From: Ruminococcus sp. CAG:254
Lineage (GTDB): Bacteria > Bacillota > Clostridia > Oscillospirales > Ruminococcaceae
Assembly: GCA_000433635.1 (NCBI GenBank)
Contig: HF997977.1
Span: forward strand, 32,299 to 59,813
Direction: 5' to 3'
Length of the DNA: 27,515 nucleotides
Numbering within the stretch: the first letter of the stretch is position 1; each line of letters begins with the position of its first letter. The notes under the pieces are model-generated. The model saw nothing but the letters and a program-made list of their open reading frames with translations. It was not told the DNA's origin and did not search any database. This document shows positions 16,001-22,783 of the stretch, in pieces. Position numbers and translations under genes: made by a program.

Positions 16001-17389
16001 CAGCGGTGCAGTTGGGATGACATCTTTTTTCAGCGTGTAGGCATACATCGCAAGTGCCATAGGACTTCGTAAAATATCCATGCAGTTGCTGTGTGTCAAG
16101 GTCTGCCATTCCTGTTCTGCCCGTTCTGTTCCGAATAACTGCTTGAAAAAGTCTTGGATTTGAGTATCTTGCAGGGGATTTACACGCTTGCAGAGAAACG
16201 GCAGTTCTCCGCCCGTTGAAAAGCAGTCGGCAAGATTGTTTCTGCTGGTAATCAGAAAGCGAATGGCTGGGTATTTGCGTTTCATTTCCTTGATTTCTAA
16301 GAGGAGTTGATTTTTTGCAGTTTCGCTGGAAATTTCGTTGTAGCCATCCAGTAAGAAGAAAAGAAATACATCAGATTCCGCTTGCAGCATGGACAGAAAT
16401 TGTTCGTAAGGGAGTTGTTTTTCTTCTGAGAGAATCTGATAAAAGTGATGGAGAATCGGCGATTCTTGTTTTCCGATGGTGTTGTAGTTCAGCAGGTTTA
16501 AAGGGATATAAATTGGAATCAGCGAACTGTTTTCCCGTAAGAGAGATTCCCCCAAATCCAGCAGCAAAAAGGTTTTTCCTGCTCCGCCCGTTCCCGTTAG
16601 CATGATATTTGGATAGGGAGAATTGGAGAAAAGTGTCCGGAGCGATTCGCAGTTATTCTGTTCGCTTTCCACTAGAATCGAATCAATGTGATGATTCTGA
16701 ACGCCGAGAGCAGTCGAGAGAAGATTCCCAATTCCAGGCATATCAATTTTATGGGAAACGCTGTGAAACGCCAGCATTCTGCCTTGTTCTTCCGCAGCTT
16801 GGTGGAGCATCTGAATCGCAGCTTTTTGAATGGCTGGAACCATTTCACCGAGATTTTTGGGTGTCAGCCAACAAAATACATCAGAAATGGTTTCCTGAAA
16901 AATCGCAATGAGAACAACAACCGCAATAATTCTGGAGATTTTATTTTGTCTATATAATTCTTTAATGTCATTAAGCATGTCAGAACCATAAACCATTTCT
17001 TCATTGAGCATCTTAAAAATAGAAATTTGCACCGCTCGCCAGTCTGAAATTTTCGCCTCTGCCATCATGGTATCAATATTATAAGCAAGCTGGTGGAGGG
17101 TTTCATTTTGGAACAATTGGTCTCGGTCTTCTAGCTGAAATGTTTTTTTTAGCAATTCTGTACCGTGATAGTTGGCATACGTGCGTTTTTGCTGGCGATT
17201 TCTCCGCCGATTGCCCTGCATAAATGCTTTCAGACTGGATGTGGATTTGCAAATCAATTTCTTTTGTATGACAGATTCATCGACGATATGATAGAATAGT
17301 TTTTTTAAAAACAAGGCATCGGAGCAGTTCTCTGCATCCGATTGCAAGAGTAGCGGTTTGAGTGTGTGGAGTGTCAGTTCCTGTTCCAA
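13019..17389 (-). CDS. NACHT-type STAND NTPase with pentapeptide-like stretch and WD40-like propeller, TTG start
   Basis: Large sensor NTPase, 1456 residues. The TTG at 17389 is chosen because GGGAGG (17403-17398) is eight bases upstream and no ATG fits. Residues 1-240 match no domain I know; a hydrophobic stretch near 152-165 (SRIIAVVVLIAIF) could enter a membrane. The NACHT domain has Walker A GTGGAGKT (266-273), Walker B LFFLLDGYNEI (343-353, Asp348) and sensor TSRNN (381-385), then a helical arm to about 640. Near 690-720 is a pentapeptide-like stretch (NLNGIRLYDFQ, ADFSGSFLNA). From about 725 to 1430 there are repeated beta-propeller blades, the clearest being ASCSHDHTIRIWNAKT and FAAGANGKVFQWNL. 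Such NACHT plus repeat proteins in bacteria include anti-phage sensors that oligomerise on ligand binding. It stands alone, between a tRNA gene and a polysaccharide gene. Defence is inference; the effector is not identified. Confidence 0.85.
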   Translation of the reverse strand: MEQELTLHTLKPLLLQSDAENCSDALFLKKLFYHIVDESVIQKKLICKSTSSLKAFMQGNRRRNRQQKRTYANYHGTELLKKTFQLEDRDQLFQNETLHQLAYNIDTMMAEAKISDWRAVQISIFKMLNEEMVYGSDMLNDIKELYRQNKISRIIAVVVLIAIFQETISDVFCWLTPKNLGEMVPAIQKAAIQMLHQAAEEQGRMLAFHSVSHKIDMPGIGNLLSTALGVQNHHIDSILVESEQNNCESLRTLFSNSPYPNIMLTGTGGAGKTFLLLDLGESLLRENSSLIPIYIPLNLLNYNTIGKQESPILHHFYQILSEEKQLPYEQFLSMLQAESDVFLFFLLDGYNEISSETAKNQLLLEIKEMKRKYPAIRFLITSRNNLADCFSTGGELPFLCKRVNPLQDTQIQDFFKQLFGTERAEQEWQTLTHSNCMDILRSPMALAMYAYTLKKDVIPTAPLPHRLPETTGELICNFIEQVKRTPTLNGTSEEREQTNFAMQMLYYIAYCMTRNGSFRMDEFSMRNTVQDAIAFYKTYSPHPMPDTFAATFWEIEHKMGFLIEPQHADQDFRFYHQNFRDYFYANFLLEIIQTAIWMQQYSTPSQSAGQLLCRFFSEPIPEEILQFLGESTLERLYLPGQPRMNDPQGSLLEQALQILSELPANSAVQKSIEQLIFAVKQTRHQNLSTFRFNDLHLETVNLNGIRLYDFQCNTLHTADFSGSFLNAYTFQPLGHSAAVHTFCTIQNNVLSISGSGIWCYNNQTQQFRFLSAYNGTYVSTSVSVPQHRLLLIGDKNGNLSFWSVSFQDKLLSIQQQPERTISLNNTIQHLLYDAAQDCCFAAIKREGIWRIPLLHPENRKFVPYPEHCRNFRKYRLAAVEDVLIFSCGKTLYQIPMHAETFCSEQIQPFLTVSTQAPEPDDAFIYDFKVLSYLHQPCFLINLRGKSRSVVLLATPNGNLEIQRKEHTDTFNGFNDLILSPDASKFCICNKVYGNREPCISEVLLSIFEKEIICKPYYGKQNFEIETACYLDSNSIMLSSLDRSLQIINTRTETICCQFLGYDAGIHSLFPVNENTLYTSSYDGTLHQLSRESWFTGSWHCVRAIPAHNNWVHQVKQFSIDGVPVLASCSHDHTIRIWNAKTETCICTISMPYLVIAVGFFPDGTVVGVTRNGIIGHYRIDLNHQQAETLSLFELQQMLECSFARTRKLCMRKKADGTWLLFLLVWTANHTTVVYQLTENDQQELQLNRCCSMDELVTENVILRDVDVAFLKDGHTRCALFCGSPYQQFQNNFFALQTDQNQQYLYRPEADTPISVSRHDALDNYNGVTAGLFLSYQGELYAAIATYSYQIIIFAVRAVTNAKIILKCVHDTPILDLQTAGNTLFAAGANGKVFQWNLAQLLPVSDTEKPLIFHSQPENVIFENISGFFMNHVRFADSHTDWSEDFRKKIEQYAENS

Positions 17390-17403
17390 TTTTGAATCCT
17401 CCC

Positions 17404-17673
17404 TTTCGGAATCATATAAAAATCGTTTCCTTTATTTTACAACAAAATTGCTAGAGATTAAAGCAAAGAAATCTGAATTTCCATGACGAAAATATATTGG
17501 AACTGTAAAAATCAGCTAAAATGTATTTTTTATCCATTTTCTATTTTTTCAACAAATTTCCGAATCCATCCATGCAAAACAGAAATGAAAATCAAGCAGA
17601 GGAAATGTTGCACAAAGCACAGAAACAATTTTTGTGAAATAGATAGATTTTTCGGGCTGAAATCAAAATTCTA
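17404..17673. other. Gene-free divergent spacer upstream of the NACHT and GH26 genes
   Basis: About 270 AT-rich bases without a supported gene. Possible promoter elements for the NACHT gene exist on the minus strand (a TTGTTG near 17446-17441 with an AT-rich -10 region toward 17418) but none is convincing. A weak TTGCT/AGCAA inverted repeat is at about 17447-17467. Confidence 0.45.
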
Positions 17674-17702
17674 TTGACATGCATCTTATTTTATAGTAAA
17701 AT
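17674..17702 (+). promoter_or_regulatory. Promoter of the GH26 gene
   Basis: Perfect TTGACA (17674-17679), 17-bp spacer, TAAAAT (17697-17702), about 95 bp before the ATG. The string TTATAGTAAAAT across the -10 box recurs at the zinc-ribbon gene promoter. Confidence 0.84.
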
Positions 17703-17797
17703 AAATCAAAAAGTGTGTATGGAAATTGTGCAAATTGCAACAAAAATCCATGCAAAATTGATTGGATGGTTTAAAAACAAAAAGGAGGATCTTTGAG

Positions 17798-20260
17798 ATG
17801 AAAATCAAAAAGAAAGTATTTGCTGCCAGCTTGGCGGCTGCAATGGCATTGAATGCTGTTTGTGTCAGCTCGTTTTTCGGTGGCGTTTCCGCTGCCGGAG
17901 AAACGAAGTATGAATTTGAAGATGGTAAAATTACCGGTGTTTCTGCAGAAGTAGAAGAAGTTGCAAGTGCTAGCGGTGGCAAGATTGTTCATATGCGGGA
18001 TGCAGGTGAAACCATTAAGGTAACTGTCAATGTAGAAAAAGCTGGTATGTATGACTTGAACATTTGCTATGCAACGGATGGCGGTGCAAAGACGCAGAAA
18101 CTGAATGTCAACGGCAATGCAGCTGGAGATTTGGCACTGTCGAACCACACGGATTTCAGCGAGTCCAACGTTGCAAGAATCAAGCTGAATGCTGGGGAAA
18201 ATGAACTGGAATTTGTCAGCTTCTGGGGCTGGACACAGTTTGACTACCTGACTTTGACCGAACCGAATTATCCGGAACTCTCTGCAACGAGTGACCTGGC
18301 AGACAAGAATGCAACACCGGAAACACAATCCCTGATGAACTATCTGGCAAGTGTTTATGGCGAACACATCATTTCTGGTCAGCAGGAAATCTATAAGTAT
18401 GGCCCGCATGATTTCGACTATGAATTCAACTACATCAAGGATAACACTGGAAAGCTGCCAGCAATCCGTGGCTTTGACTTCCTGAATACCAATCCGCTGT
18501 ATGGCAGTGAAGATGGTACAGTTGACCGTATGATTAGCTGGGTAAAGGACAGCAAGGGTATCGTAACTGCATCTTGGCACATTACCGTTCCGAAGAAATT
18601 CTCTGATTATAATATTGGAGATAAGGTAGACTGGGCAAACGGAACTTATAAGCCGGATGAAACAGACTTTGATACCGCTAAGGTTTTGGAAGAAGGCACA
18701 AAGGAACGGGAATATTATATGCTCTGTCTGAAGATGCTGGCAGAACAGATTCAGAAGTTGCAGGATGCTGGTGTCCCAATGATTTTCCGTCCGCTGCATG
18801 AAGCAGAAGGTGGCGGCGGTGAAGATGGTTCTTGGTTCTGGTGGGGCAAGTCTGGTTCTGCTGTCTATAAAGATCTGTGGAAGCTGACTTACAAGACCTT
18901 GACCGAAGACTATGGTCTGCACAATATCATTTGGGAATGGAACAGCTATACTTTCGAAACTTCTACCAACTGGTATCCGGGCGATGAATATGTAGATTTG
19001 GTTGCTTACGATAAGTACAACTGCACCGACTGGTCAACTGGCAATGCCGTTCTGGTACACAATGACAGTGCAATCGGCGGTACATTCTACAGCTTGGTGG
19101 AACAGTATGGCGGCAAGAAGATGGTTGCCATGGCTGAAAACGACAGCATTCCGACACTGGAAAATCTCCAGATGGAAAAGGCTGGCTGGCTGTATTTCTG
19201 CCCGTGGTATGATGGCGGTTCGGATAGCACGAACTTCCTGAGCAATGAAATGTTCAACAAGAAGGAAGACTTGAAGGAAATCTACACCAGTGATTATTGT
19301 ATCACACTGGATGAACTGCCGGAAAATCTGTACAGCAACAGCGGTGCAGTCATTACCACGACATCCGGCACTGGTCAGACAACTACCACCACAACAACGA
19401 CCACAACCACCACAACAATGACTACCACAAAGATTGAAAATGCAATTATGGGCGACATCAAGAAGGATGGCAGCACGGTTAAGGTAATTTTCGATCGTTC
19501 GATGGGCAAGGAAGTACACCTGATTGTGGACTTGGATGATAGCCTCGGCTATGCAAATGGCTGTGTGGGCGTTTCTGTAAAGGTTGATGGTGTTGATTAT
19601 TGGGTTTCTTATAAGTGGGAAGCAAGCAAGTCCGATGATGTAACGGTTAGCCTGGATGCAGATAATGTTTATAACGTTACTTTCAACAACGGCAGCGGAA
19701 CAGTAAAGGATGCTGACCAGATCGCAAAGATTGCAGAAGCTGCACAGAAGGAAAAAGAAGCACAGTTCCAGGTATGGTGGGCAAACGATAAGGAAGGCGA
19801 GAAGGACGATACCACAAAGGCAACGCTCGTAGCAGCTTATCTGCCGGATGAAAGCGGCGAAACTACTGAAACCACTGTAACAACTACAGATGCAGGCACA
19901 ACTACTACACCGGAAGAAACAACAACAGAACCGGTTGAATCTACAACCACTTCTGCAGAAGTAACCACTGCACCGAATGAAACTACCACAACTGTTACAA
20001 CCGCTGCTACAACCGGTAGCGAAAGCGAAGCACTGTATGGTGATATCAACATGGATGGTAAGGTAGACCTGACCGACGCTGTTATGCTGAACAAGTATCA
20101 GGCTGGTTTGGTTACACTGACCGATGTGCAGAAAGTAAATGCAAACTGTGACATTACAGACGGCACAGAAAACATTACAGAAGAGGATTCATTTGCTTTG
20201 ATGAGATTTATCCTCATGATGGAAGATTATGAAAACCTGCCGTACAATGCTGCAAAGTAA
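17798..20260 (+). CDS. Cellulosomal GH26 beta-mannanase (signal-CBM35-GH26-Thr linker-module-Thr linker-dockerin)
   Basis: Secreted beta-mannan-degrading enzyme, 820 residues. ATG at 17798 has AAAGGAGG upstream; an open frame from 17762 is ignored. Signal peptide 1-34 (MKIKKK, hydrophobic core, cleavage near VSA-AGE). CBM35-like module about 38-155 (YEFEDGK ... FVSFWGWTQFDYLTL). GH26 catalytic domain about 165-520, with acid/base Glu335 in RPLHEAEG, WFWWG after it, and nucleophile Glu447 in AMAENDS. The first linker (about 522-545) is almost pure Thr. The middle module (about 546-690) is of unrecognised type (IMGDIKKDG...VWWANDKEG), possibly carbohydrate binding. A second Thr/Glu-rich linker runs to about 745. 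The C-terminal dockerin (about 747-815) has calcium loop DINMDGKVDLTD and a second, longer loop DITDGTENITEED. The dockerin implies attachment to a scaffoldin encoded elsewhere. Confidence 0.94.
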   Translation: MKIKKKVFAASLAAAMALNAVCVSSFFGGVSAAGETKYEFEDGKITGVSAEVEEVASASGGKIVHMRDAGETIKVTVNVEKAGMYDLNICYATDGGAKTQKLNVNGNAAGDLALSNHTDFSESNVARIKLNAGENELEFVSFWGWTQFDYLTLTEPNYPELSATSDLADKNATPETQSLMNYLASVYGEHIISGQQEIYKYGPHDFDYEFNYIKDNTGKLPAIRGFDFLNTNPLYGSEDGTVDRMISWVKDSKGIVTASWHITVPKKFSDYNIGDKVDWANGTYKPDETDFDTAKVLEEGTKEREYYMLCLKMLAEQIQKLQDAGVPMIFRPLHEAEGGGGEDGSWFWWGKSGSAVYKDLWKLTYKTLTEDYGLHNIIWEWNSYTFETSTNWYPGDEYVDLVAYDKYNCTDWSTGNAVLVHNDSAIGGTFYSLVEQYGGKKMVAMAENDSIPTLENLQMEKAGWLYFCPWYDGGSDSTNFLSNEMFNKKEDLKEIYTSDYCITLDELPENLYSNSGAVITTTSGTGQTTTTTTTTTTTTTMTTTKIENAIMGDIKKDGSTVKVIFDRSMGKEVHLIVDLDDSLGYANGCVGVSVKVDGVDYWVSYKWEASKSDDVTVSLDADNVYNVTFNNGSGTVKDADQIAKIAEAAQKEKEAQFQVWWANDKEGEKDDTTKATLVAAYLPDESGETTETTVTTTDAGTTTTPEETTTEPVESTTTSAEVTTAPNETTTTVTTAATTGSESEALYGDINMDGKVDLTDAVMLNKYQAGLVTLTDVQKVNANCDITDGTENITEEDSFALMRFILMMEDYENLPYNAAK

Positions 20261-20291
20261 ATAGCAATCATTTTTAAGAATGAGCAAAAGA

Positions 20292-20338
20292 TTCACCGCA
20301 CAGGGAGAGAAATTTCTCTGTGCGGTGATTTGTTTTTG
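20292..20338 (+). terminator. Terminator after GH26 gene (copy 1 of a duplicated terminator)
   Basis: TCACCGCACAG pairs with CTGTGCGGTGA around an AGAGAAATTT-type centre, then TTTGTTTTT. Nearly the same sequence closes the next gene at 21399-21442. Confidence 0.88.
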
Positions 20339-20558
20339 GTTTATAGTTGGTAAGTTGGAGCATTCGCCTAAATTGTATAAAAAAGACAAAAAATCCTTTA
20401 AATGGGTTAGCAAAACAAGGAATATATGCTATAATATTACCAGTTCATTCATAAGTTATCATCTCATCAATGCGTTCCATTTTTTGTATATGATTCACAA
20501 ATATTTCCAAAAATAATTGTCAGATTGATGGAAATCAAAAAAGAATTTCTTATTTCCC
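20339..20558. other. Gene-free AT-rich spacer
   Basis: No gene is supported. A perfect TATAAT at 20430-20435 has only a weak TTAGCA at 20407-20412 with a 17-bp spacer, so a second upstream promoter for the zinc-ribbon gene is possible but unproved. A 78-codon frame here (from 20280) overlaps the terminator and has no ribosome site. Confidence 0.45.
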
Positions 20559-20587
20559 TTGACCTTCTGCCCAATTTATAGTAAAAT
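20559..20587 (+). promoter_or_regulatory. Promoter of the zinc-ribbon gene
   Basis: TTGACC (20559-20564), 17-bp spacer, TAAAAT (20582-20587). The -10 environment TTATAGTAAAAT is the same as at the GH26 promoter. Confidence 0.8.
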
Positions 20588-20633
20588 GGAAGCGATGATA
20601 ATTTTCCCCATTTTTTGTAGAAAGAAGGATACT

Positions 20634-21368
20634 ATGTTTTGTAAAAACTGCGGATTTCAACTGAAAGACACTGCAAGGTTCTGTCCCAAATGTGGAACAG
20701 CAAACACGCCACCACCAATTCCCCCACAACCCAGCAATTTCACTCCACAACCCAACAATTTCGCTCCACAACAAAACTCATCATTTTCACCGAATGCACA
20801 GAGCATCGCTGTAAAAACGAAAAAGCCACTGATTATCGTCGGTGTTGGGATTGTGATTTTGATTGTCATTATAATCGCATTCTGCATCGGATTTACTGGA
20901 CACGGTGCAGGCGGAGGCTCAAAGGGTGGATATAAAAAGGCAACAGAAGCAGCAGAAGCTGCATTGACAGCAGAATATACAGGAGATGCTGCTGCAATGA
21001 TGAAGTTGTTGCCGGCGAAAGGAAAAGAATACTGGGAAGATGACAAGAACTTGACGGAAAAGCAGCTGCAAGATTATATGCAGAATAGAATGAATACGTA
21101 TGGTCATAAATACGATGAAGTTTCCGTAAAAGTAGATGACAATTCCAACCCGATTGAAAATAGCAAGGTAACAGAACGTGTAAATTCCAATTATTTGGAT
21201 AATTATGGAATAACCGCTGATGAAGTCATCTATTTCGCAGAGTGTGAATTGACGGTAGACGGTGAAGAACGAGATGAAGGAAATGATGTATACGTCTATA
21301 AGTACAATGGAAGATGGTACAGCATTTATCCGGAATATCATTTGATTGAAGATACCGACAGCGAATAA
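20634..21368 (+). CDS. Zinc-ribbon single-pass membrane protein with extracytoplasmic domain
   Basis: A 244-residue protein; ATG at 20634 with AAAGAAGG upstream. The N-terminal zinc ribbon MFCKNCGFQLKDTARFCPKCG has the two CxxC pairs (C3/C6 and C17/C20). A Pro/Gln/Asn-rich linker follows (about 25-60), then one transmembrane helix (about 65-88, PLIIVGVGIVILIVIIIAF). A Gly-rich spacer leads to an outside domain (about 103-244) that looks like an NTF2-like/DUF4878-type fold (AALTAEYTGDAAAMMKLLPAK ... YVYKYNGRWYSI). Proteins of this plan are frequent in Ruminococcus and other clostridia; their role is unknown. It shares a promoter type and terminator sequence with the GH26 gene upstream but no functional link is clear. 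Confidence 0.82.
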   Translation: MFCKNCGFQLKDTARFCPKCGTANTPPPIPPQPSNFTPQPNNFAPQQNSSFSPNAQSIAVKTKKPLIIVGVGIVILIVIIIAFCIGFTGHGAGGGSKGGYKKATEAAEAALTAEYTGDAAAMMKLLPAKGKEYWEDDKNLTEKQLQDYMQNRMNTYGHKYDEVSVKVDDNSNPIENSKVTERVNSNYLDNYGITADEVIYFAECELTVDGEERDEGNDVYVYKYNGRWYSIYPEYHLIEDTDSE

Positions 21369-21398
21369 AATGATGTAATTTGGAAAAGGAATAAATGT

Positions 21399-21442
21399 TC
21401 ACCGCACAGGAAAAGAAATTTCTCTGTGCGGTGATTTGTTTT
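21399..21442 (+). terminator. Terminator after zinc-ribbon gene (copy 2 of a duplicated terminator)
   Basis: TCACCGCACAG pairs with CTGTGCGGTGA, then TTTGTTTT. It differs from copy 1 at only two bases within the hairpin. Confidence 0.87.
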
Positions 21443-21452
21443 CGATGAACGG

Positions 21453-21481
21453 TTGACAAGTCGGAAAAGTTGTGTTATAAT
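21453..21481 (+). promoter_or_regulatory. Promoter of the preQ1 operon
   Basis: Perfect TTGACA (21453-21458), 17-bp spacer, perfect TATAAT (21476-21481). The predicted start (about 21488) falls directly at the first base of the aptamer. Confidence 0.9.
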
Positions 21482-21488
21482 CAAATTT

Positions 21489-21533
21489 GCGACAGTTCGT
21501 TTGCACCATCCTGTCGTTAAACAAAACCAGGGC
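21489..21533 (+). promoter_or_regulatory. preQ1-I riboswitch aptamer
   Basis: Stem P1 CGACAG/CUGUCG (21490-21495 with 21511-21516) is followed by the A-rich tail UUAAACAAAACCAGG, very close to the Thermoanaerobacter preQ1-I tail UUAACAAAACAAGG. An unpaired C (21510) immediately precedes the 3' strand of P1, where the ligand-pairing C sits in known structures. The tail UAG-type pairing P2 would use the loop UUUG (21500-21503) with CAGG (21528-21531). The loop is longer than in small type examples. Position ahead of queD fits. Binding of preQ1 is expected to lower expression. Confidence 0.75.
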
Positions 21534-21556
21534 TGCCAAAATTTTTTCGTTGTTTC

Positions 21557-21578
21557 AACAGGCGGTTGCCTGTTTTCT
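21557..21578 (+). terminator. Leader hairpin 1 of the preQ1 operon
   Basis: AACAGGC and GCCTGTT form a 7-bp stem with a GGTT loop, followed by TTCT. The aptamer tail AAAACCAGG (21523-21531) can instead pair with CCTGTTTT (21569-21576), leaving one C bulged, so this hairpin and the free tail are mutually exclusive. Confidence 0.55.
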
Positions 21579-21589
21579 ATCAAACGATC

Positions 21590-21626
21590 GGCGGTCTTTC
21601 TTTTTGCAGAAAGCACCGCCTTTTTT
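21590..21626 (+). terminator. Leader hairpin 2, strong terminator before queD
   Basis: GGCGGT-CTTTCT and AGAAAG-C-ACCGCC form a 12-bp stem with one bulged C, followed by six T. It ends 35 bp before queD, so it must be controlled or leaky. The 5' arm GGCGGT also occurs at 21561-21566. Confidence 0.8.
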
Positions 21627-21660
21627 ATGGCTTATTTTTAGAAAGAGGGATGCAATTTAT

Positions 21661-22092
21661 ATGTATCAGCTGAAAGCAAAAGCAGCATTTGACAGTGCTC
21701 ATTTTTTAAGTGGTTACAAGGGAAAGTGTGCGAACCTGCACGGACACCGCTGGACGATTGAAGTAATCGTAGAGCAGGAAGATTTGCAGACAGAGGGGGT
21801 CTGTCGGGGGATGTTAATTGATTTCGGGGACTTGAAAAAAGCCCTGCGGGCATTGGCAGATTTCTATGACCACGCTTTGATTTATGAGGAAGGCTCGCTG
21901 CGTCAGACAACCGTACAAGCATTACAGGAAGAATCATTCCGCCTGATTCCAGTTCCGTTCCGGCCAACCGCAGAATGCTTTGCAAAACACTTTTTCCATC
22001 AGTTACAGCAGCAGAACTTGCCTGTAAAACGGGTCATTGTCTACGAAACACCGGATAATTGTGCGGCGTATGAGGAGGCGGAAACCAAGTGA
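21661..22092 (+). CDS. queD: 6-carboxytetrahydropterin synthase
   Basis: Second step of queuosine precursor synthesis, making 6-carboxy-tetrahydropterin from dihydroneopterin triphosphate. ATG at 21661 with AGAGGG about 11 bases ahead; the frame is open through the leader but that is untranslated. The 143-residue product has the zinc ligands His14 (DSAHFLSGY), His27 and His29 (NLHGH) with Cys23 four residues before, the known QueD pattern that separates it from eukaryotic PTPS. The VYETPDNCAAYEE end is typical. Its stop overlaps the queE start. Confidence 0.94.
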   Translation: MYQLKAKAAFDSAHFLSGYKGKCANLHGHRWTIEVIVEQEDLQTEGVCRGMLIDFGDLKKALRALADFYDHALIYEEGSLRQTTVQALQEESFRLIPVPFRPTAECFAKHFFHQLQQQNLPVKRVIVYETPDNCAAYEEAETK

Positions 22093-22760
22093 GTGTTACC
22101 TATCGGGTTGCAGAACAGTTTGTCAGCATCAACGGCGAGGGAACACGGGCTGGAGAATTAGCGGTTTTTGTACGGCTCTGCGGTTGTAATTTGCAGTGCA
22201 GTTATTGTGATACGCAGTGGGCAAATCAGCCAGATGTTTCTTACCAGCTGCAAACTACCGAAGAAATTATACAGGCAATCTTAGAAACGGGCGTTCGAAA
22301 TGTCACCTTAACCGGCGGAGAACCGCTGCTCACACCAAATGTTGCGGAGCTGATTGCTGCAATTACCGCACAGCCGACCTTGTCACTGGAGATTGAAACA
22401 AACGGCAGCGTTCCCCTGCAATCGTTTGCAGCAATCCAGCCTCGTCCGATTTTTACAATGGACTATAAGTTGCCATCCAGTGGGATGGAACATAAGATGT
22501 GTCTGGAAAATATGCAGCTGCTGCAACCGCAGGATACTGTAAAACTAGTTTCCGGTTCGCTGGAAGATTTGGAACGGGGAGCAGCATTGATTCAACAGTA
22601 TGACTTGACGCATCGCTGTCATGTTTATTTTAGTCCGGTGTTTGGCTCGATTGAACCACAGGAAATGGTACAGTTTTTGATTGAGCGGAAGTTGAACGGC
22701 GTGCGGCTGCAATTACAGCTGCATAAATATATTTGGGATCCACAGGAACGTGGCGTTTAA
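22089..22760 (+). CDS. queE: 7-carboxy-7-deazaguanine synthase (radical SAM), GTG start
   Basis: Radical SAM enzyme that turns 6-carboxytetrahydropterin into 7-carboxy-7-deazaguanine. The GTG at 22089 overlaps the queD stop by 4 bases (GTGA), with AGGAGG (22074-22079) inside queD. The 223-residue product has the cluster motif C33-N-L-Q-C37-S-Y-C40, followed by the family pattern DTQWAN, the SAM-binding TLTGGEPLL (near 75-83), and the basic C-terminal region ending WDPQERGV. The short form without added domains is usual in Firmicutes. Confidence 0.95.
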   Translation: MSVTYRVAEQFVSINGEGTRAGELAVFVRLCGCNLQCSYCDTQWANQPDVSYQLQTTEEIIQAILETGVRNVTLTGGEPLLTPNVAELIAAITAQPTLSLEIETNGSVPLQSFAAIQPRPIFTMDYKLPSSGMEHKMCLENMQLLQPQDTVKLVSGSLEDLERGAALIQQYDLTHRCHVYFSPVFGSIEPQEMVQFLIERKLNGVRLQLQLHKYIWDPQERGV

Positions 22761-22783
22761 AAAGCAGAAAGGAAGCGGCAGAA

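Noticed and set aside
17483..17677. 64-codon plus-strand frame upstream of the GH26 gene
   Set aside because: No ribosome site, AT-rich low-information product, runs up to the GH26 promoter.
17771..18922. 383-codon minus-strand frame inside the GH26 gene
   Set aside because: Antisense shadow of a protein with signal peptide, catalytic residues and dockerin; its product is Cys- and Ile-rich without pattern.
19369..19435. Short ACA/ACC repeats resembling a tandem repeat array
   Set aside because: They encode the Thr-rich linker of the GH26 enzyme; no spacer-repeat order of a CRISPR array.
20280..20516. 78-codon plus-strand frame after the GH26 gene
   Set aside because: It begins inside the terminator hairpin and has no ribosome site or family pattern.
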